NCBI RefSeq assembly: GCF_002775205.1
Contig: NC_036455.1
Span: 3,138,501-3,202,500 of the forward strand
DNA: 64,000 nt
Direction of reading: 5' to 3'
Origin: Xiphophorus maculatus
Lineage: Eukaryota; Chordata; Actinopteri; Cyprinodontiformes; Poeciliidae
Shown: positions 37,105-49,499 of the stretch, piece by piece
How positions within the stretch are numbered: position 1 is the first letter of the stretch
Layout: every line of letters begins with the position of its first letter
Position numbers and translations under genes: made by a program
Notes under the pieces: generated by a model
The model's input: the letters and a program-made list of their open reading frames with translations, nothing else
What the model was told of the DNA's origin: nothing
Databases searched by the model: none

Positions 37105-38590
37105 CGTCGACTCAGAAGAAAACCAACAACCCTCAATGCTTCTCTCTGGAATTCAGGCTTCGAAATAAACACCTGTAGAAGGCCAGATTTCAGCTGTTTA
37201 ATTAATGAGCGAATTATGTGAGGAAAAACATTTAAAAATACATGTTTGTATTGAAAGACAAACAAATTTCCATTTGCCACTATCGGGATATTATATATCC
37301 CAGAATAAACAAAAAGTAAGCATTCGCTGATCAGGCTTCAAACAATTGAACTGAGCATTTTCAAGCTCGTGTACAAACAGGATTTTGGTGTTTATATATT
37401 TTTTATTTCTAAGTGCAATTACATAATTACAAAGACTGAATAATAGGTGTCAAAACATTTGTCAGTTTGAGGGAAGAAATAAACTTAATATATACTACAT
37501 TTAACACAAAAGAAGATTAAATCACAAACTACTCCCATTCAGTGGGTTTTAAAACAGTGTACAGAAGAAAGAAATTCACCATCTCAGCTTCAGTTTGTAA
37601 CCATTTCAGCCCCGTTGGTATCAAGCTGCTTCTCAGCCTCATTAAGCATCTTTATTATTCAGTCATTGAATGCATGATGAGTCTCGACATCTTCAGCAGC
37701 AGCGTTGCTGCTTTGAAGTTTAATGCCTCACTGAAGGTGACCAAACTGTGTAATGAATCTCTACATTTTCCCACATGTGGACTTCTTGGCTTCCAAACAC
37801 ATTGAACATGCACACCCTGTTTAGTTCAGCCTGTTTCACTCACAGAACTGCCCTGAAATCTCAGCCGATGACGACTTGTGTAGAAAGCAGAAAGACATTC
37901 CTGAGTGTCGTCTCTGCTCGATCTTGAAACGTTAAGGTGGGGTGGTGGTAACATCCGTTTTAAAGTATCTCGATCATCTGAATGAAACCCGTCAGAACCA
38001 TTAACTCAGTACACAAGCTCTAGTTACATTTTTCCAAATATGACACCAAGATTCACTGCATTCACAGATTAGTTGCACAGAATTTTCTTTCGGAAATGTT
38101 ATTGCTGAAATTGTGAACGCTAACATAATTTGATTGTTGTTGTTTTTTTTTCCTCTAAGAAATCAGAGTGTTATCATTACAGAGTTTTGACTTTGTAAAA
38201 TTATATTTTACTCTTTTATTATTTTGCCCAACCTTTTAACTGGAATACGAGTCATTTTACTTCAGTGGTCTTATTGTTTTCGCTGTGATACAAAGTTGTG
38301 GATGTGATTGTTCTCATTACGTTGGTGTTTCATCTGTTTACCAGTGTCGGCTTAAAAATTTATCAAGTCATTGAAAAAAAGGGAAAGCTATGGTAAAAAA
38401 AAAAAAAAAAGATTATAAATCTTTTCCTTCACTTAATATTCAGAGTAAATTTTGTTTTTAAGTATTTTTATTTTTTGGATTTTGCTTTTTCTGTTTATTT
38501 CAGATGCTGACATTCATCTTATGCTACTGCTTAGTTTGCCATTGTAGTTGCCAGTCAATTTAATAAACATGTTGATTACCAAAAATTTAT
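37105..38590 (+). other. hdgf: hdgf 3' UTR
   Basis: No other gene is visible between the stop codon and AATAAA at 38562-38567, which is followed by a T/G-rich downstream element. Earlier AATAAA hexamers near 37163, 37303 and 37478 may give shorter isoforms. A ~1.5-kb 3' UTR is inferred. Confidence 0.5.
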
Positions 38591-38924
38591 CCTGGTTTTG
38601 TTGTCTTTTGGGTTTCATGGGCGTTAAGTGAATTATTAGATTTATGATCAGCAGCTTTTCACCTATTTATCTTTTTTTTTTTTATATATATATAGTTTTT
38701 CTTTCCCCAAACTAACTACTCTGGAAGTTCAAACTTAGTTTAATTCGGAAGAAACAATCAAATACAGAAATGTACCATTTGGGACTATAAACAAACACAC
38801 GAATTGATGCAGCAACGTCTGTCACTTCGGTCTTTGAGGACTTTCTTTGTAACGCAGTTGCGCATGCGTGAAGTCACGTCAAGACCCTCCGGTCCAGCAG
38901 GTGACGCTACAACTAGGTAGTAGC

Positions 38925-38965
38925 CTCATTCGTCCTGCTACATGTGACATTGACATCAACAAAGG
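38925..38965 (+). promoter_or_regulatory. mrpl24: probable mrpl24 noncoding first exon
   Basis: CAACAAAGG before GTAACC is a plausible donor (GT at 38966-38967). The matching acceptor TTCCTACAG ends at 39184, four bases before the start codon. The flank at 38840-38940 is CpG-richer than its surroundings. Confidence 0.45.
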
Positions 38966-39188
38966 GTAACCTATATGTTATGTATTCGGTTTCCTTTAAA
39001 ATCCACATCCATGTGATAAATCTAAAACAGTAGCTGCAGTTTTACAGTAATATAGTTACGAAAATAGGTGCGAGTAAAGAGCTAATGCTAACGGATGTTT
39101 ACCATTGAGCATTGTTAGCCTAGCTTGCGTCGGTGAATTAAGAGTTGACGAGACGGATAACGTTATTTGCTTTGGTTCCTACAGCACC

Positions 39189-42100
39189 ATGAGGCTGACC
39201 GCTCTCCTCTCGATGGCAGCCCGGGTTGTAGTGCCTAAAGATTACCGCTACGGTACCAATAGGCCCTGGACGGAGGCTGCTAAGAGGATGAATCCTCCGG
39301 GAAAGAAGAGGAGGAAGGTGTTCGTAGAGCCGATAGAGGCAGAAGACTGGACCGTACTGAAGGGGGACATGGTGAGAGCAAGACACTGAGTCTAGGAATA
39401 ATCAAGTCTTCACATTCTAATGGTCCAACGCTGTAAGAGCTGCCTGGTCTGCTTTATTTTAGTGTTTTACGTTACTGGAAAACGCCACAAAACATTCAAA
39501 CCCACCGCCATGTCCTCAAACAGTTAGAACTGTCTTCAGACTTGGATGCAGATTCATTGTCTTAACTTAAACATGAATAAAACTTAAATTGGTATAATTG
39601 GATAATCAGATTCCCTAAATGTAGTTGACAATGTCTCACCTGTGCATGGCAGTAGCAGTTCTGCATTATACAGTGAATTCTAATTTTCTTTGCCTGAAAT
39701 TATGCAATTTTTGTCTGCTTTTTCCACATTACTGAAATCATAGGTCTCTAATCTAATTTTGACTTGTACCTCCAACATGGCGGATTAAAAAAATGAAAAG
39801 AAGAGTGAGCCAGAATTCATTCACCGTGTTGTAAAAGTCTAAATGCCAGGTATTTGTTGCCATTAAGCACGGCAAGGGAAGTCACTAGGTTTAGTTGGCA
39901 ATTGTTTTTTTTCCACGTTCTTTCGCAAGAAATCATTTTTCTCGACCAAGTCCCAAACTTGAGTTAAAAGGCAATAGGCTCAACTCTCTTACTTTAACTA
40001 TCCTAAAGGAAAAGAATACAACACAACCTGGTGTTTCCAAATCAATAACTACTTTTGGGTTTACCAGTGTTATCAGTAAAATGTTGAATGTCAAGTCTTT
40101 TCAAAATGTTTTTCCTTGCAGGTTGAGATTCTTGCTGGTAAAGATAAAGGCAAACAGGGAAAGGTGACGCAAGTCTTTAGGCGCAGAAACTGGGTCATCT
40201 TGGACGGACTGAACACGGTAAGAAAGCAATTTATTAAGACTTCAATAAATGCTGTAATATTAAGCCAAATAGGACCTATGTGTCGTTTTCATTCATCTGT
40301 GGTTTTTCTAAGTTTATGTTAAAACTTAGAAACTACGGTTGTTGTAATAGTAGCAGGAGGCTGAACACAAAGTTTCTCCACACTAGCACTAGTTAGTCAT
40401 GCACAGTTTGTAACTAGTAATGCAGCTTGATACTAATAATAAACAGCTAGGTTGTAAAGAAGCACCACCAGGTGTGTGACTGTTTAACATTTTATTACCT
40501 TTTTACGTTGCGTTTCAAGTTGGCATTCATAATCCAGCTCTGATACTTGTTTTTGTGTTATTTTATTTACAAATTTGTATGACATCTGGCCTGTAAGGAA
40601 TATTGTTTGGTGCAGACTGGATTCAAACTTTGTAATTTTTTATGTTTCTGTCCCTGCTATTGTGAGAGTTGTTTTCTATTTAAGAAAATATTTTTTTATT
40701 TGATTTTTTTTAATCGCCCCGCAAGGGGTCTTTTTTGTGGGCTCTAGTGTCCCTTTTTTCAAAGTAGGCTGACAGGAAAGAGGGAAGGAGAGGGGGGAAG
40801 ACATGCGGTAAACGTCGTCGGGTCCGACAGCCGCGTCAAGGCCATGTTGCCTCTGAATGTGGGTCGCGCTAACCCCTCCGCCACCACGGCACGCCCTAAG
40901 AAAATATTTTTTAAAAACCCCGCAACCTAGCATTTTACTGCTTTTGTTTCTCTGATTCTCCTGTGACTTCCATTATTAAAATCTCATGTGCTTTAATATT
41001 TGATTTTTCTACTTGTAATGCTGTTAATGATTTGAAGGTATGCTGTATGTTTTGATGACTAAATACTGAGTTTTGTCTTCAGAAAGTACTTGAAAATAAC
41101 CACAGAAACTTTCTTTGTATAGAACTCTTCATATTTCACCATAAAAGTCAGTATTGTTATTATTTTCCACAGCCAGACTCTTTAACTCCACTAGATGGAG
41201 CCATAAATCTGACTGAGTAGTTGTGGCAAACTGTTTCTTTTTCCTGCTGCAGCATTTCAGGTATGTGGGGAAAGCCGGGGATTACCCTGGGACCTACATT
41301 GCCAGCGAGGCTCCTTTGCTGATCCGTGATGTCGCCCTCATTGACCCCTCAGACAGGTAGAATAAAGAGTGAAAAAAAACAGGACGCATTTATTAAATTC
41401 AGCATTTTTAACCACGTGAAAACCTTAAGAAATATTTCAATTAAAATCAGAACACAGAATTCAGTGGAGTGACAAATGTCGCAATAAGCAAATAATTAAT
41501 TAATGTCATGATAAATTAAAATGAACCCAATAAGGGATATTTTGTTTACAGAAACTTCATTATGCATTTTATTCATGGTTTTAGTTGTATGTGATTTATA
41601 TTTCCTTTTTTATATAGGCACGTTTTATTTTGGATATTTAAAATATCTTTCAATTCCTGTGTTAAGTATTCTTTACAAAATGAAAGTGTATTACGCTATG
41701 ATGCTGTTATGTTATTGTTTATCACAATGTTGGAACAATTCATCATCCAGCAAAATTTAAATCCAATGTTTCCCTCCAATACAATCATAGATATGGGATA
41801 AAAAATGATTTACTCTTCATTTGAAATAAAAAAAAAAACAGGAGTAAAATTCTGTATAAAGTTATAACATGCAGAAAGCAGGACGGCAATCACTAAAAAA
41901 GGCACCAGTTGCAATTTAATCTCTCAATAAGTCTGTTTTTGTCTCCCAATATTTTAGTACTTCAGACAGAAGAATCTAATGTTGAGCGATTCGGCAGACT
42001 TAAAAGTACCGGAGCAGATCTTTTCTGTCGTTACATTTTGATGGTTAATCTACAGGAAGCCCACTCAGATTGAGTGGAAGTACACAGAAGAAGGCGAGAG

Positions 42101-43140
42101 GGTGAGAGTGTCCAGCAGGACGGGACGAATCATCCCCAAACCGGTGGTGGAGCGACGAGACGGCATCGTGCCTCAGCAGTGGAAAGGTGAGTGGGGAGCA
42201 GATTACGTCAGTCAGCTCATTAAAACCAGATGATTTATTTCCTACACCCAGAGCAACTTTAACTAGAGCTATCCTTTCATTCCCACAAATGAAAGTCACA
42301 TAAGGAATGTTAGCATTGGTTAAGCTAGTCTGGATTGATGCCACTTTTGTTTATTTACATATTTTTGTGTATTTGTTCAGGTATATTCCCTGTTAGATGG
42401 GGGGGAAAGGATAAGACGTCACTAAAAGTTGTAATATTTATAAAAATAGGATTCAGGATTAGAAAAACTTTGGACCTATTATGCAAAATTAAAATTTTAC
42501 ATTTCCATTTTGGCCTCCACTGCTCCCAAGCGCTTTAAACAAAAGCATCCAGTCATTTTTGGCAATAAGTTAATGTCTTTTGGTGTCTGGAAGATGAGCC
42601 GTATCAAAAACCTCCTGATAGAAAAGTCACATTCCGTGGGCACTGCGCCGTTACCTAGCAACCGCAGCAGAATTTCACCCGTCACCTAGCAACCCAAGCG
42701 AAGCTCCAGCTCATTCGGTCAACTGGATGTACTGCTGTATGCGCTCTGCAATGGCTGCTGGCTGCTTATTTGGATTTAAAGCGGCAACAGACCCTAAAGC
42801 AGCTCATTCTGAAAGAAGCTCAAACTAGGAAGAACTGAGCAGACTGAAATCTTATTTTCTAAGAACAATTTTGTGCTTAAAAAATGTAATGTGTAGCTCA
42901 TAAACATATCCAAGGAATATATGTTCAAGGAAGCATAAAAAGTCACCTTTAAAACATATTTAATTTCACATTTCAAACTGGAGTTCTTTCTGTTTCCACG
43001 CAGACGGGCCCAAAGACACCAGTCCTGAAGACACGCTTGAAAAATCGTACGTTCCATCTCTGAAAACCCTGGAAGAGGAGGTCATGGAGAAACTGGGTAT
43101 TCAGGAGCACAGGAGGCACCAGAAGTCCTACTGGTACTGA
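39189..43140 (+). CDS. mrpl24: mitochondrial ribosomal protein L24
   Basis: Coding exons 39189-39371, 40122-40217, 41253-41356, 42056-42186 and 43004-43140 encode 216 residues, the same length as human MRPL24. [20 protein letters not shown] is the presequence and N-terminus. The KOW/uL24 motif is [25 protein letters not shown]-type [16 protein letters not shown] and [20 protein letters not shown] follow. [19 protein letters not shown] and [20 protein letters not shown] match the vertebrate C-terminus, ending SYWY. The product is a large-subunit mitoribosome protein at the early assembly/exit-tunnel region. It lies 2.1 kb downstream of hdgf on the same strand. AATAAA at 43342-43347. Confidence 0.96.
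40697..40896 (-). mobile_element. tRNA-type SINE, copy B, with 16-bp target duplication
   Basis: Flanked by TAAGAAAATATTTTTT at 40681-40696 and 40897-40912. On the minus strand it starts GGGCGTGCCGTGGTGGCGGA, with a box-A-like GTGGCGGAGGGGTTAGCGCG, and ends in GGGGCGATTAAAAAAAATC. It has lost part of box B. It lies in mrpl24 intron 2, antisense to the gene. Confidence 0.88.
41470..41765 (+). mobile_element. GGCCTGTCAC-type MITE, mrpl24 intron 3
   Basis: Shares ATGATAAATTAAAA, TTTTGTTTACA, AACTTCAT, GTGTTAAGT, TTATCACAATGTTGGAACAA and CATCCAGCAAAAT with the 31.42-kb copy, same orientation. Confidence 0.6.
42500..42965 (-). repeat. dispersed repeat, copy 1, last intron of mrpl24
   Basis: Read on the minus strand: TTTAAAGGTGACTTTTTATG, CAGTCTGCTCAGTTCT, TTTCAGAATGAGCTGCTTTA, CTTTAAATCCAAATAAGCAG, TTGCTAGGTGACGGGTG and TTGCTAGGTAACGG. 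The same order recurs on the plus strand at about 62160-63100. The family is unknown. Confidence 0.7.
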
Positions 43141-43341
43141 AGATAAACGTCAGACTGGTTCTTCCTGGTTCTGTCCAGTTCTTACAGCTATGCTGACCAC
43201 AGCGTTCTCTGGACTGTCAAGACAACAAAAGGAGCCCAAACGAACTTACAAACACTGTTTCAGCATTTTGTGGACCTCATCTGTGTGCAACTTATGTTCC
43301 TGAGGTATTCTGGGACTTTTTTATTTTTTCAGAATAATGTG

Positions 43342-43347
43342 AATAAA
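43342..43347 (+). terminator. mrpl24: poly(A) signal of mrpl24
   Basis: AATAAA 202 bases after the stop codon, with T/G-rich sequence following. Confidence 0.7.
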
Positions 43348-43848
43348 TGTCAGGCCTGTGTTTTATTGTTTTGCAGGAAACAATAATAAATAGCAAAGTC
43401 CTAAATCGTGGTTGTGAATAAGTACTTGCCTGCAGTTCCACACCTCCACAAAATAAAATTACTTTTTCAAGCTTAGTGGGGCCTTTTAAGCCTTTTTGAC
43501 TTATTTTGGTTTTAAATAATGTCAGGTTTAAGTTTGACTATTAAATAGAATGTCGTATTTAGCGGCCAAAGGGATTTAAATCGCTTAAAACAAAACAAAA
43601 ATAAAACAGCAACCTCCATCAAAATGACTACAGATTTGTTTTATGAGTGCACTATCTTAAAATGTAGGACTATTTTTAATAAAACTTCCTTTTTTTTTTG
43701 CTGCAACTGGTATTGGAGTAGTTTCCCAAATGATATTAACTGTACTTGTTATAAAACATTTGCGCATTTAGTAAAAAATGACCATTAAATAGCAGATTTA
43801 CACTTATTGTTGATGTTGATATATTGTTGATGAGATTTAAATAATGAC

Positions 43849-43923
43849 TCAAATATGATTTAACAGATACTGAACTGGTGAAAAGCCAGTACATTAATTC
43901 ACAATCTGTTAAATCATATTTGA
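43849..43923. repeat. perfect 20-bp inverted repeat (hairpin)
   Basis: TCAAATATGATTTAACAGAT at 43849-43868 and its exact complement ATCTGTTAAATCATATTTGA at 43904-43923, with a 35-base spacer that itself contains CTGG/CCAG complementarity. Located 0.7 kb beyond the mrpl24 stop codon. Confidence 0.85.
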
Positions 43924-43949
43924 TTAGTATCAACCCGCAGGTGGAAATA

Positions 43950-45190
43950 AACAATTGTGTTTGTTTTTTTGGCTATAAGCTTGCGTTTTGTTTTTAAAAG
44001 GTCAATGAAATGTTGTGGGTATTTTATATACAAAACCTGAAAACAAAAGAAACGAGTCCTTTGACCTTTGCATATTTTGAATGTTTATTTTTATCTGAAC
44101 ACCACTTTGTCGCAACTATAGTTGTTTTAAGATTCTTTATAAATAAAGTAGTAGTAGAAGTATATAAAAAAATAGCTTTTTAAAAACTAAGCTTTCTTCC
44201 AGCATGCAGGCTATTATTTGAATTTCTAAATATAAAATATATGATGCTGAGAAGTGGATCGCTTTGACCAACCATATTCTGTGTTGTAGAGCCTGAGTTT
44301 TTAAATTGTGTATCTTCTAGCAGTATGGGAGGACCAAAATATTTATGTTTTTATTTTTTATTATATCAGCTTTGGTCCTTCATATAGCAGATGGCAGTGA
44401 GGAGTAGCATCATCTTATAGCCAGGACTAATAGAACAATAATAACTTTATTTCAGGCTTCATTCAGTCAGTCTGAAAAACGAGATTATTAGTACTATTGG
44501 CAGCTTCAGGAACGGAAACGGGTGCCGCCTGTTCTGGATCAGTCATAAGGCAGAAAATGGGCTTTTTTCTTTTTTTTTATTATTATTATTTTTAAACCAA
44601 TGCCCAGACAGACCCGCACACAGCTCTCTTAAAACGTAAAGCTGTCAGAAAAATGAGTCTGTCTTTCCAAAATGTCTGGGAAACCTGAGGGAGACGTGGA
44701 AACGGTCTGGAAGGAGACGACTACACAGCCTGGATAGTTTCAACAAAGTCCTCACTCACCTCATATGACTCTTTCTCTCTGGCACCACCTGCGACATGTT
44801 AAACCTTCGCAAGAATGACTTAATCTACAAATTTATTACCAGCTGTGGAAAATAACTTGGTGCAAAAATAGTTTAGAAACTAAATCAGGCTATATGGGGG
44901 GAAAAAAACATTTATTACAGAATAATTACTGTTCCTTTTTATTTAATCAAAATAATCACAGATGATTATTGCCTAAACAGTTTTACCTTTTTGCCTCTGA
45001 CATGCTTTCCATTTTAAATGTTTTGACCAAACGCAGGTAGCAGCAAAACGAGCTGAAGTAATTTTCTGAAGTTACTTGATGGTGCAACGAGGAAGAAGGC
45101 GCCATTTCTTCTGGAGCCACCTAGAAAATCCAATATGGCTGCAGCCATGTTCATGTTTGAAGTTGGTGGAAGAAACTTCCAATTTACCAA
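43950..45190. other. intergenic, nothing recognised
   Basis: AT-rich sequence without exon signals or a repeat I can name. Confidence 0.4.
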
Positions 45191-45196
45191 TACAAT

Positions 45197-46745
45197 TTAA
45201 AGTGACTTGAAAAAGTATTCACACACCCCTAAACCTGGTATTTTTAAACATTTTAAAACCCTGAGAGCCATTTGTTGCCTTTCATAGACAAATTTAGCTT
45301 AGAGCCACAAAAACTACACAACATTTCAAAATAAAATGGATGGGTGAATAAAGAAAATCAACATTATTTTGATTATTTGGTTTTAAGGTAAAACAAAATC
45401 TAATTATATACATTTTTAATAAAACTTTGAAAGAAATACACAGTTTGCAACCTAAAGACCAAAATGTTAGTTCACAAAAATGTCGCTTACACTATTTGTG
45501 TAAAACTAGCATTTATTTTTCACTTTTAATACTTTAAAACAATGATAAATGTTTTGTATTTTTTATTTTTATATTTTATTAAGAACCAATAAATCTGGAG
45601 CTGCAGGCTGCAGACGCCTCCTCTACAAAAAACTTCACAATTTGTCATGTAATAACCACAACGTTTAATATATTTCATTGAAATATTTTCTAATAGGCCA
45701 AAACAAAGTAATATCTACTTACAAATTATCAGAATATATATATATTTTTTGTATTTTTCCACTTGATTTAATCATTTTTAGACCCACATTCAGTCCAATT
45801 CTTATTTTCAAAATTAAATGAGTTCAGTCAGATTGTCAAGTCTTCCCAGAAATCCACTATGAAATTCAGGTCTAAGTCATTTTAACACATAAAATACTTT
45901 GAATTTAAATTATAATATTGGAGAAGCTGAGCTTCCACCCTTTTCTGTAAAAACGCAAAATCTTACCAAGTACTTTTGGTCAGATTATTTCAAGATGACA
46001 CTAGAAATAAGACAAAAGAAACTTGCAAGTAATTTTTCAGCTATACAAGAGCTTTTTTGAAGTCAATAATTCCTTAATATTGATGAAAAAGTTTTAGTTC
46101 ACAAGCAGATAATTTCACATATAACAAGGTAAAAATGTAGTGTTGTAAATGAAATAATCTGGCAGTGGATCTAGTACTTTTTAAAATCAATATTAATGAA
46201 TTATTGACTTACAGCAAGCTTTTATTTCTAGCTGAAAAGTTACTTGTAAGGTAGTTTTGTTTTATTTTTAGTATAGTAAGAAATTAGTACTAGAAACTAG
46301 ACCAAAAATGCTAATTAAGATTTTGAAGTGTCGTCTCAACTATCGCATTCATAAACTGGTTTTCTTCCCTGACTGTCTTGTATTTAACTCCAACCTTCAA
46401 CCTATAACCTCTGACCTTCACCCCCACTCCATGATGCTGCCATCACCATGTGTTATTATGTTTATACTGTTTATGTGTTTGTTTAGAATCACACTTATTG
46501 TTCATTCTTGAACATGTTTTGCTGTGTGACGGTAGCTGATATAACTGGAATCTAATTAGTAAAAGGGACCAAATATGTCTGACCTTTCAGAATTGATTTG
46601 TCATTTTTGTCATTTATGTTCCACTTCACCATTTTTATTACTGTATGTCGGGCTATCACATAGAATTTGAAGTAAATATATAGAGGTTTGTGGTTGTAAC
46701 GTAATAAAAGTTGGAAAGGGTTGTTAATACTTTAGACAGATGACT
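45197..46745. mobile_element. Tc1-family nonautonomous remnant (~1.55 kb)
   Basis: Begins AAAGTGACTTGAAAAAGTATTCACA, a variant of the fish terminus CAGTGCCTTGCAAAAGTATTC (compared in 12-20-base blocks). It ends with TTTGTGGTTGTAACGTAATA and GGGTTGTTAATACTTT, a variant of the usual other end. CATGATGCTGCCATCACCAT near 46430 is the complement of the transposase GGTGGCAGCATCATG. Heavily decayed; parts of the interior may be foreign. Confidence 0.45.
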
Positions 46746-47020
46746 TTATGGGAAATCCAAACTATAACTTGGAAATCTTAATTCTGATTGGAAAATAAAA
46801 TGGCACCAACAAGAGTTACAATCAAAATTTGCAGGAAGCATTGCTTCTTTATTTTCTCGTTGCTGTTTTAATAAAGCATTCATCCATTCAAACTTCTGAA
46901 ATTAAAACATTTTGGCCACACGCTCATAAATAAGCCAACATTTTCACTTTCACCCATAAATATACAGCCTTATATGTATGGATAAAACAACCAGTGAATT
47001 TAATGTGATCTACAGGTTTG

Positions 47021-47029
47021 TATAAAAGG
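47021..47029 (+). promoter_or_regulatory. TATA box of an unassigned promoter
   Basis: TATAAAAGG, an optimal TATA box, 80 bases before an ATG that opens a 48-codon reading frame ending in a strong donor. Confidence 0.45.
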
Positions 47030-47108
47030 AGCATGCTTCATGTGTAGGTTTCTTTTTCCATCTGGTCAACCACATTGTATTGATTTACCGTGAAACCAAG
47101 CAGCTTCC

Positions 47109-47252
47109 ATGCCAGCTCCTCAGCTGGTGAAGCAACTAAAGCTTCATTCATCGACAGAAGGAGCTGACGTGTTGCCGATTGTACATTTGCGCGGAGATTT
47201 CACAGTGGATCCCTATACCATAATTTCTGGTCAGTGCGATGCAGAAAGCGTG
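47109..47252 (+). CDS. candidate first coding exon of an unidentified gene
   Basis: After the TATA box at 47021, the first ATG (context CTTCCATGC) opens 48 codons starting MPAPQLVKQLKLHSSTEGAD. They run through VLPIVHLRGDFTVDPY to a near-consensus donor GCGTG before GTGAGT (GT at 47253-47254), in phase 0. No signal peptide or known domain is seen and I do not recognise the sequence. No downstream exon that clearly joins it was found, so it may be noncoding or chance. Confidence 0.25.
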
Positions 47253-47659
47253 GTGAGTCGTCGGTTTGGCTGGTGGTGGGATGAGGGCTGCAGATTTTCC
47301 CAGACTCGCCCCTCCCGAACCGGTTTCCCTCCGCGTCGCATCCAGGAGGGAATAAAAGTTGCCAGTCAGCGGAAACATGTTTTCTTTTCTCTTTTTTTTC
47401 TTTGAGGTTTTCAACTTTATGGGAGGAAAAATGAGTCTGAGGCCGGTCGTCTCTACTGTCATTGTACGGTTTCGAGTCTGCAGCTAGGTGAGGTGTAGTG
47501 GTGAAGTGGAACTGATGCATTACTTCATTTGTCTTATTTATTCTTTTTTCCCATTTGCTCACGGAAATTGCTGATTTTAGCCTCAAGTTGTCCCTCTTAT
47601 AATTTCTGTCTTGTGGTGAGTTGACAGAAGTTCTGGTAATCCAGTTAAAGGAAACCGCT

Positions 47660-47900
47660 TGCATGACTCAAGCAGAATCAAAGATGCATAAAGAGTAAAC
47701 TGGAGGCTCTGCTGTTGTTTAGATGAGTCATATTGGCTCCTCGACCGCAAGCATTAATGAGTCCCACCTGGCAGAGATGATTGCATGTAAAACAGCTGAA
47801 TTTACAAGCAGAAACTGCTTATTGAGCGTGAGATTATGTCAAAAATAAGCTGATGAAGTGGTGGACAATGGGCGTTTAAAACACGGATTTAAAAACCCCA
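47660..47900. other. possible conserved noncoding element
   Basis: Balanced, complex sequence (GATGAGTCATATTGGCTCCT, GCATTAATGAGTCCCACCTG, GATTGCATGTAAAACAGC) with E-box, homeodomain-like TAAT and octamer-like strings close together. No repeat relatives were seen in the window. Confidence 0.3.
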
Positions 47901-48689
47901 GGACTTCCAGAACATCTGAAGACCGTTTCTAACTAAATTCATGTACTGCTCTGGGCTCGGCACATGATCTAAGCTGCTGCTTCAGTGTAATAACAGAGTC
48001 TGATTATAGGCTGGATGTTTAAAGGCTGCTGGAAAATGTAACTTTAGCCCTCATGCAGCTCTGAGCCATCGTCTGCCTGCATTTTTAACTGTGTTTGGGC
48101 AAATTTAGTCAGCTGCAAGCACATATTTGTATATGACTGTAATTTATTGTGGTTCAAATGATAAAACAAACTTCTTTAGATCTTTAATTTATTCTGATAG
48201 CTTCAGTTTTCCAGACCAATGTTGTGCTTGGCAGTAGCTTTTGAAAATAACATTTAAGTACGTCATAAACATACTCATAATTGAGCCAGATTTCTGTATT
48301 CTGTATTATTTTTACTGGTCTGATATAATATTCTAACCGTAAATGTTGTGTTTACATTGGCAATAGACGAAAAGTAATCATAATGTACTGAAATAAAGGA
48401 TTTAAAACATAATTCTGGGTGTAAATTGAGTTACTGAAATTAAGGAAGTTTTTAATAATATAATTTATTGAATATAGTCTCAATAAACAACAATAAAAAC
48501 TTTGAGTAAAAAGCCATTTTTAATAATTTTACCTTTTACAGCACACACCTTAAATAATAGTTAATAATAAAAAAGTATAAAGAAATAATATACGTATACA
48601 TACTGTATAAGAAATAAGTATTTCATGAAGCTCAGATTACATACATTTATTTTTAAATTTAAAAATAGGAAAAGAGAACGTCTATTATC

Positions 48690-48855
48690 AGATCTGGGAT
48701 GACCAGCGGCGCCCTCTGCTGGACGGCGGCCAAACTACAACAGTTTGGAACGACAATAGTAAGAAAAGGACCAAAGGATTGTAATTAATCAATTGGAACT
48801 AATTTTAGTCTAATAAGCCATTAATGGACAATTAATCGTAAGTACGCCACTTCAT
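48690..48855 (-). mobile_element. second copy of the CTCF-motif repeat
   Basis: Its complement reads CTTACGATTAATTGTCCATTAATGG, TTATTAGACTAAAATTAGTT (20-base block), TGTAGTTTGGCC and TCCAGCAGAGGGCGCCGC, matching 24523-24660 in order. Confidence 0.65.
48706..48724 (-). promoter_or_regulatory. CTCF-like motif (repeat-borne)
   Basis: On the minus strand GTCCAGCAGAGGGCGCCG fits CCASYAGRKGGCRS. Same position in the repeat as the motif at 24629. Confidence 0.45.
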
Positions 48856-49293
48856 TGACTGCAAGCGTAGCTCAGAGAACTATGGCCTCAGAATTAAAAA
48901 AGCCAACAAAAACTCAAACCTTTTCAAACACCTATAGGTCAGAGGTATAGCAACAATCCAAACACCAATTTTTGCTCTCAGTCCATCTAAATAAAACTCA
49001 TTTAGATTCATTTAGATATTACATGAAGTTTACAAAAAACGGCTTTCATTTTTGACAAATGTTTACTGTCAAAATTTGTTGTAATTTTCAAATAACCACA
49101 ATTGTATGTATATTACTGATATAACTAGAAAAATCACATAGTTTCCACACTTTAACCAGAAAAATAGATCTAAAGAATATATAAATTTTAATGTCATTCT
49201 GTTGTAGAAGTTTAATGCAATTATTCCAAAAACTACTAAACCATGCTTTTGTTAGTGTATCTATATCTAAAATATAAGCTAGTTATTTTTTTT

Positions 49294-49475
49294 TTTTTTA
49301 CCCCTCCAGGGGGTCTTTTGTGGGCTCTGGTGTCCCTTATGTGATAGTAGGCTGACAGGAAACGGGGAAGGAGAGGAGGGGAAGATATGCGGCAAATGTC
49401 GTTGGGTCCGGGAGTCGAGGACTCAAGGTCTCCAAATATGGGTCATGCTATCCCCTAAGTCACCACGGCACGCCC
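49294..49475 (-). mobile_element. tRNA-type SINE, copy C, with 15-bp target duplication
   Basis: Flanked by CTAGTTATTTTTTTT at about 49279-49293 and 49476-49490. On the minus strand it starts GGGCGTGCCGTGGTGACTTA and carries ACTCCCGGACCCAACGACAT, then the CACCAGAGCCCACAAAAGAC tail. Confidence 0.87.
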
Positions 49476-49499
49476 CTAGTTATTTTTTTTAACTAAAGT

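Noticed and set aside
47200-47664. 154-codon minus-strand frame
   Set aside because: No splice-site support, family match or composition shift; overlaps the candidate plus-strand exon antisense.
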